A stretch of 64,000 nt of DNA from Crossiella equi. GTDB lineage: Bacteria; Actinomycetota; Actinomycetes; Mycobacteriales; Pseudonocardiaceae. The notes beneath the pieces are model-generated. The model was given only the letters and a program-made list of their open reading frames with translations. It was not told the DNA's origin and made no database searches. Shown here piece by piece: positions 59,106-64,000 of this stretch (its first letter is position 1; every line of letters begins with the position of its first letter). Where the stretch lies: assembly GCF_017876755.1 (NCBI RefSeq), contig NZ_JAGIOO010000001.1, forward strand, positions 3,457,786 to 3,521,785. Reading direction: 5' to 3'. Position numbers and translations under genes: made by a program.

Positions 59106-59920
59106 GCAACCCCATGCCGCGCGCCTACTGGGTGCCCAGGGAGGTCGACACCGAGCGGCCCAGCGCCGCCCGCATCTACGACTACTACCTGGGCGGTGGC
59201 TACAACTTCGAGTCCGACCGGGCCTTCGCCCGCAAGGCCATCGAGCTGCTGCCCACGCTGCCGATGATCGCCCAGCAGAACCGGGTGTTCCTGCGCCGGG
59301 CGGTGCGCTTCCTTATCTCCCAGGGCATCCGGCAGTTCCTGGACATCGGCTCGGGCATCCCGAGCGTGGGCAACGTGCACGAGGTCGCCCAGCAGGTCGA
59401 CCCGAAGGCGCGCGTGGTCTACGTGGACAACGAGCCGGTCGCGGTCGCGCACAGCCGCATGATGCTCACCGGCGACCCGCGCACGGCCGTGATCCAGGCC
59501 GACGTACGCGACCCGGACTCGATCCTGGGCGCCCCGGAGACCAAGAAGCTGATCGACTTCGACGAGCCGGTCGGCCTGCTGATGGTGGCGCTGCTGCACT
59601 TCATCCCGCACGCCGACGAGCCCAAGGCCTTCCTCGCCCGCTACCGCGACGCGATCGCGCCGGGCAGCCACCTCGCGCTCTCGCACGCCACCCTGGAGCA
59701 CCAGCCCGCGCACACCGAGCAGGTGCGCAGGCTGTACGAGAACAGCCAGAACCCGATGACCTCCCGCACCAAGGCCGACGTCGAGCAGCTCTTCGACGGC
59801 TACGACCTGGTCGCACCGGGTGTGGTGTTCACCCCCGCGTGGCGACCGGACAGCCCCGAGGACGTCGGCGCCAACCCGGAACGGTCGGTGATCTACGCCG
59901 CGGTGGGCCGGCGGCGGTGA
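59102..59920 (+). CDS. DUF574 family SAM-dependent methyltransferase, copy 3
   Basis: A 272-residue paralogue: SAARIYDYYLGGGYNFESDR, FLDIGSGIPSVGNVHEVAQQ, VVYVDNEPVAVAHSRMML and LLMVALLHFIPHADEPKAFL. The SAM loop has IPSV where the others have LPTT. The start GTG 59102 overlaps the stop of copy 2; the open frame extends further upstream through copy 2 in another reading and is not used. The PAS-GGDEF-EAL gene starts 4 bases after its stop, so all four genes are in one operon. Confidence 0.9.
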   Translation: MSNPMPRAYWVPREVDTERPSAARIYDYYLGGGYNFESDRAFARKAIELLPTLPMIAQQNRVFLRRAVRFLISQGIRQFLDIGSGIPSVGNVHEVAQQVDPKARVVYVDNEPVAVAHSRMMLTGDPRTAVIQADVRDPDSILGAPETKKLIDFDEPVGLLMVALLHFIPHADEPKAFLARYRDAIAPGSHLALSHATLEHQPAHTEQVRRLYENSQNPMTSRTKADVEQLFDGYDLVAPGVVFTPAWRPDSPEDVGANPERSVIYAAVGRRR

Positions 59921-59924
59921 GCTG

Positions 59925-62045
59925 ATGGACGGCCAGACCGACTTCGCCCGGCTGTGGACCGCACAGGTCTACGGCACGAGCTTCGTCTCCCTGACCCGGC
60001 CGGAGACCGAGCGCTTCCTGCTCGGCCTGACCGGGCGGCTGGCCGCCGCCCTCACCGCGGAGCCGTTCTCCGCGCTGCCCGCCGCCGAGGTGGCCGAGGA
60101 CCTGGTCGCCGCGCACTACACCGGACCCACCGTGCTGGACCGCACGCTGCGCCTGGTCGGCGACCACCTGCTGTCCAGTGTGGACTTATCCGGGAACGGG
60201 GCCTCGCCGAACGGGGACCTGACCGGCCGGGTGCACGCCCTGATGGCCTCGCTGGCCGCCGGGTACGCCGACGCGCTGCGCGAGCGCACCTTCGACGAGC
60301 AGGAGACGATCAAGCGCGCGGTGCTGCGGGCCCGGGACGACGCCGAGGCCGCGCTGCGCACCAGTGACGCCCGCTTCCGCACGATGTTCGCCGTCTCCCC
60401 GGTCGGGCTCGCGGTCACCGACCTGGCGGGGCGGCTCACCGAGTTCAACGCCGCGCTGCTGGGCATCCTGCGCATCGGCCACGCCGAGCTGGCCGGGCGC
60501 ACACTCGCCGAGTTCGTGCACCCCGAGGACGCGGCCGCGCTGGCCCGGGCCGAGGCCGAGCTCGAGGCCGGGCTGGTCGAGGGCTACCAGACCGAGAAGC
60601 GCTTCCTGCTCGGCGACGACGACCTGGTGTGGGCCTACCTGTCCGTGGCGCTGATCCACGACAGCACGGGCGCCCCCGCCTACCGGATGGCGATGGTCGA
60701 GGACATCTCCCAGCGCCACCTGCTGTTCGAGCAGCTGCGCAGGCAGACCCTGCACGACCCGCTGACCGCCCTGCCCAACCGCACCCGCTTCACCGCCGCG
60801 GTGGACGGCCTGCTCGCCCAGGCCGGGCCGCACGCGCGGGTGGCGCTGTGCCTGTTCGACCTGGACGGCTTCCGCGTGGTCAACGGCGGCCTGGGGCCGG
60901 GGGTGGGCGACGAGGTGCTCAAGGAGGTCGCCGGGCGCATCCGCGCCGAGGTGGCGGACGAGCCCGAGGCCATGCCCGCCTACCTGGGCGGCGACCGGTT
61001 CGCGGTGCTGCTGCCGAGGTCGGCGGGCGGGCAGAACGCGGTCGCGGTCACCGAGCGGGTGCTGGCCGCGGTGGGCAGGCCGATCCAGGTCGTCGGGCAC
61101 CGGCTGACCGTCTCGGCCAGCGCGGGCATCGTGGAGCGCCCGGCCGCCGGGGTGCGCACCGAGGACCTGCTGCGCGATGCCGACGTCACCCTGCACTGGG
61201 CCAAGACCGACGGCCGGGCGCAGTGGACGCTCTTCGACGCCGACCGGGCCAGGCGCGAGCGCGCCCGGTACGAGATGGCCACCACGATGGCGCTGGCCAT
61301 GGAGAACGAGGAGTTCTACCTCGAGTACCAGCCGGTGGTGCGCCTGTCCGACGGGTCGGTGCGCGCGGTGGAGGCGCTGCTGCGCTGGGACCACCCGGAG
61401 CTGGGCCTGCTGGTCCAGGACGACTTCTGCGTGCTGGCCGAGGAGATCGGCCTGATCGTGCGCCTGGGCAGCTGGGTGCTGCGCGAGGCGTGCACGCAGG
61501 CCGCGCGCTGGGCCGAGCGGCTCGGCGAGCGGGCGCCGGGGGTGAGCGTGAACCTGTGCCCGAGGCAGCTGCGTGACGCCGACCTGGTCCGCGACGTGCG
61601 GGCCGTGCTGGCCGAGACCGGGCTGGCCCCGGAGCGGCTGTGGCTGGAGGTCTCGGAGAACGCGGTCTCCCCGAACGCCGCCGAGGCCATCGAGACCGTG
61701 GACATCCTGGCCGAGATGGGCGTGGCGGTGGTGCTGGACGACTTCGGCCGCGACCCGGCCGACCCGGCGCACCTGCGCACGCTGCCGCTGCGCGCGGTCA
61801 AGGTCACCCGGCTGCCGAGCGCGGAGACCGCCCCGGACCCGGCGCGCGAACAGGCGGTCGGCGATCTCATCAACCTGGCCCACGTGCTCGAGCTGCCGGT
61901 TATCGTGGACCACGTGCACACCCGGGAGCAGGCCGAGGTCCTGGCCACCCTGGGCTGCGACGCGGGGCAGGGGCCGTACTACGGCAAGGCCGACACGGAC
62001 GCCCACTCGCTGCTCTCCGGGAGATCCGGGGCCGAGAGTAAGTAG
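59925..62045 (+). CDS. PAS-GGDEF-EAL protein with degenerate catalytic motifs
   Basis: A 706-residue cytosolic protein. The N-terminal 140 residues are a helical region of unknown type; a PAS domain follows (about 148-265: FRTMFAVSPVGLAVTDLAGR), then a GGDEF-like domain (LPNRTRFTAAV, with the signature as GGDRF at 355-359) and an EAL domain from about 465 (EAL at 483-485, DDFG at 605-608, Lys626). The GGDEF signature has Arg in place of the metal-binding Glu, and the EAL segment usually reading AEGVET is VDHVHT (residues 661-666), which lacks the catalytic Glu. It is therefore probably a c-di-GMP or ligand-responsive switch and not an enzyme. It closes the three-methyltransferase operon. Confidence 0.88.
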   Translation: MDGQTDFARLWTAQVYGTSFVSLTRPETERFLLGLTGRLAAALTAEPFSALPAAEVAEDLVAAHYTGPTVLDRTLRLVGDHLLSSVDLSGNGASPNGDLTGRVHALMASLAAGYADALRERTFDEQETIKRAVLRARDDAEAALRTSDARFRTMFAVSPVGLAVTDLAGRLTEFNAALLGILRIGHAELAGRTLAEFVHPEDAAALARAEAELEAGLVEGYQTEKRFLLGDDDLVWAYLSVALIHDSTGAPAYRMAMVEDISQRHLLFEQLRRQTLHDPLTALPNRTRFTAAVDGLLAQAGPHARVALCLFDLDGFRVVNGGLGPGVGDEVLKEVAGRIRAEVADEPEAMPAYLGGDRFAVLLPRSAGGQNAVAVTERVLAAVGRPIQVVGHRLTVSASAGIVERPAAGVRTEDLLRDADVTLHWAKTDGRAQWTLFDADRARRERARYEMATTMALAMENEEFYLEYQPVVRLSDGSVRAVEALLRWDHPELGLLVQDDFCVLAEEIGLIVRLGSWVLREACTQAARWAERLGERAPGVSVNLCPRQLRDADLVRDVRAVLAETGLAPERLWLEVSENAVSPNAAEAIETVDILAEMGVAVVLDDFGRDPADPAHLRTLPLRAVKVTRLPSAETAPDPAREQAVGDLINLAHVLELPVIVDHVHTREQAEVLATLGCDAGQGPYYGKADTDAHSLLSGRSGAESK

Positions 62046-62156
62046 TTACCCGGATGTTGCCCGGCCGTGCTGACCGGCAGGATTCTCCCCAGACGGTGCG
62101 CCCGGGCTTCAGGGGGAGGGGCGCCACCAGGGGGAACCGGGCTCTCGGGGGAGGGA

Positions 62157-62178
62157 CTGGTGAGGGGGGTCTCACCAG
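62157..62178 (+). terminator. possible terminator of the DUF574/GGDEF-EAL operon
   Basis: An 8-bp perfect stem (62157-62164 with 62171-62178, arm CTGGTGAG) with a 6-base G-rich loop lies 112 bases past the operon stop. Confidence 0.4.
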
Positions 62179-62224
62179 GTCCGGTTCAGGGGTGGCGAAG
62201 CCGGGCGCACCGTCTATGGGGGAT

Positions 62225-62230
62225 TAGGCT
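62225..62230 (+). promoter_or_regulatory. -10 hexamer of a probable leaderless pyrD promoter
   Basis: TAGGCT is a good actinobacterial -10 and lies 8 bases before the GTG of pyrD at 62239; there is no ribosome site between them. Confidence 0.5.
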
Positions 62231-62238
62231 CGTCACCT

Positions 62239-63333
<1,095 letters not shown>

Positions 63334-63357
63334 CCCGGTCAGCGGTTTACAAGGTCG

Positions 63358-63382
63358 TGACGGTTCTTGAAAATCACCGTCA
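63358..63382 (+). promoter_or_regulatory. inverted repeat ending at the start codon of the GHL10 gene
   Basis: TGACGGT (63358-63364) and ACCGTCA (63376-63382) are perfect 7-bp arms with an 11-base centre. The right arm includes the A of the ATG. As RNA it would fold over the start codon; as DNA it could be an operator. Confidence 0.45.
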
Positions 63383-64000
63383 TGGCCCGCTACCTCCGCA
63401 TGCTGCTGAGCCTGCTGCTGGTGGCGCCCCTGCTGGCCTCCGCGCCCGGGGCGGCCACCGCCGCGGCCCTGGCCTGCCCACCGCCCGCCTTCGCCAAGCA
63501 GCAGCTGCGCGGGCTGTGGGTCGCCAGTGTGTCCAACATCAACTGGCCGTCCCGCGCCGGGCTGAGCGTGGCCGCGCAGCAGGCGGAGTACCGGCGGCTG
63601 CTCGACCGCGCCAAGGCGATGCGCTTCAACGCGGTGTTCGTGCAGATCCGGCCCGCCGCGGACGCGTTCTTCCCATCCACCCGTGAGCCCTGGTCGCAGT
63701 ACCTGACCGGTGTGCAGGGCCAGGACCCCGGCTACGACCCGCTCGCCTTCCTGCTCACCGAGGCCAAGGCGCGCGGCCTGGAGTTCCACGGCTGGTTCAA
63801 CCCGTACCGGGTGAGCACCCAGGCCGACCCGAACAAGCTCGTGCCCAGCCACCCCGCGCGGGTCAACCCGGGCTGGCGGGTGGCCTACGGCACGCAGCTG
63901 TACTACAACCCGGGCGTGCCCGCGGTGCGCGCGCACGTGCGCGGGGTGATCAACGACGTGCTGGCCCGCTACGACCTGGACGGCGTGCACTTCGACGACT
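63382..64000 (+). CDS. secreted GHL10-type glycosyl-hydrolase-like protein (3' part off the right edge)
   Basis: First 206 codons of a gene that leaves the window. Residues 1-28 are a Sec signal (LLSLLLVAPLLASAPGAATA). The mature part matches the family 10 glycosyl-hydrolase-like group (GHL10, formerly DUF187): LRGLWVASVSNINWPSRAG, FNAVFVQIRPAADAFFPS, GLEFHGWFNPYRVS, and the end of the visible part DLDGVHFDD, where the catalytic acidic residues of the TIM barrel are expected. Members are thought to act on bacterial wall-related glycans. ATG 63382 is the start that includes the signal peptide; no good ribosome site is present, and an inverted repeat covers the start. Confidence 0.88.
   Translation, partial: MARYLRMLLSLLLVAPLLASAPGAATAAALACPPPAFAKQQLRGLWVASVSNINWPSRAGLSVAAQQAEYRRLLDRAKAMRFNAVFVQIRPAADAFFPSTREPWSQYLTGVQGQDPGYDPLAFLLTEAKARGLEFHGWFNPYRVSTQADPNKLVPSHPARVNPGWRVAYGTQLYYNPGVPAVRAHVRGVINDVLARYDLDGVHFDD

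Overview
The window is high-G+C actinobacterial DNA, most likely from the Pseudonocardiaceae. Supporting signs are the strong codon bias, many GTG starts, actinobacterial families throughout (EspG, DUF3558, DUF574 methyltransferases, nSTAND-WD40 with an N-terminal HTH, DivIVA-repeat miniprotein), and a gene order from 1 to 22.6 kb that parallels Mycobacterium tuberculosis Rv2469c-Rv2478c. The genus cannot be fixed from the sequence alone.

Layout. 1-22.6 kb: an HNH nuclease gene cut by the left edge, an S9A prolyl oligopeptidase, a four-gene type VII-secretion-associated cassette (PE-like protein, DUF3558 lipoprotein, PPE-like protein, EspG chaperone), an MscS channel, a group II truncated haemoglobin, a GH13 alpha-glucosidase, then on the minus strand an SSB, the ABC-F factor EttA, a very long TPR-GGDEF protein, the large NAD-glutamate dehydrogenase, a thioesterase and a conserved hypothetical gene. 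22.8-28.2 kb: a TetR gene with a perfect 18-bp palindrome over its promoter, heading a DrrAB-type exporter operon; a CopD/CtaG copper-membrane protein; tRNA-Arg(TCT); and a DNA-alkylation-repair HEAT protein. 28.3-35.3 kb is the most distinctive region: three secreted ALF-repeat proteins. One carries an AbfB-type beta-trefoil. One is a 1175-residue alanine-rich stalk ending in a predicted YwqJ-type deaminase, followed at once by a SUKH-3-type immunity gene. I read this as a polymorphic toxin-immunity locus.

35.4-47.6 kb: a PucR-type regulator, a secreted SGNH hydrolase, a YdfG-type dehydrogenase, an HTH-nSTAND-WD40 protein with 14 WD repeats, a DUF2165 membrane protein, an FMN reductase with a possible SoxR box, a phosphopantetheinyl transferase, an HTH protein of unknown role, and an SRPBCC/DUF4166/TetR operon with two matching operators. 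47.7-57.4 kb: secreted enzymes (trypsin-like protease, lipase, phospholipase C), a GNAT, an HTH-hydrolase pair with phased half-sites, a second PucR-type regulator, a Phd/VapC toxin-antitoxin pair, a TetR regulator and a DivIVA miniprotein. 57.5-64 kb: three tandem DUF574 methyltransferases in an overlapping operon with a PAS-GGDEF-EAL protein whose two catalytic domains look degenerate, then pyrD and the start of a GHL10 glycosyl-hydrolase-like gene cut by the right edge.

Several genes begin 6-8 bases after a TANNNT hexamer with no Shine-Dalgarno sequence and are probably leaderless. Convergent gene pairs are often separated by perfect GC-rich hairpins. I saw no complete insertion sequence, CRISPR array, prophage or rRNA. 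Functional calls rest on motif recognition by eye; no database search was run.
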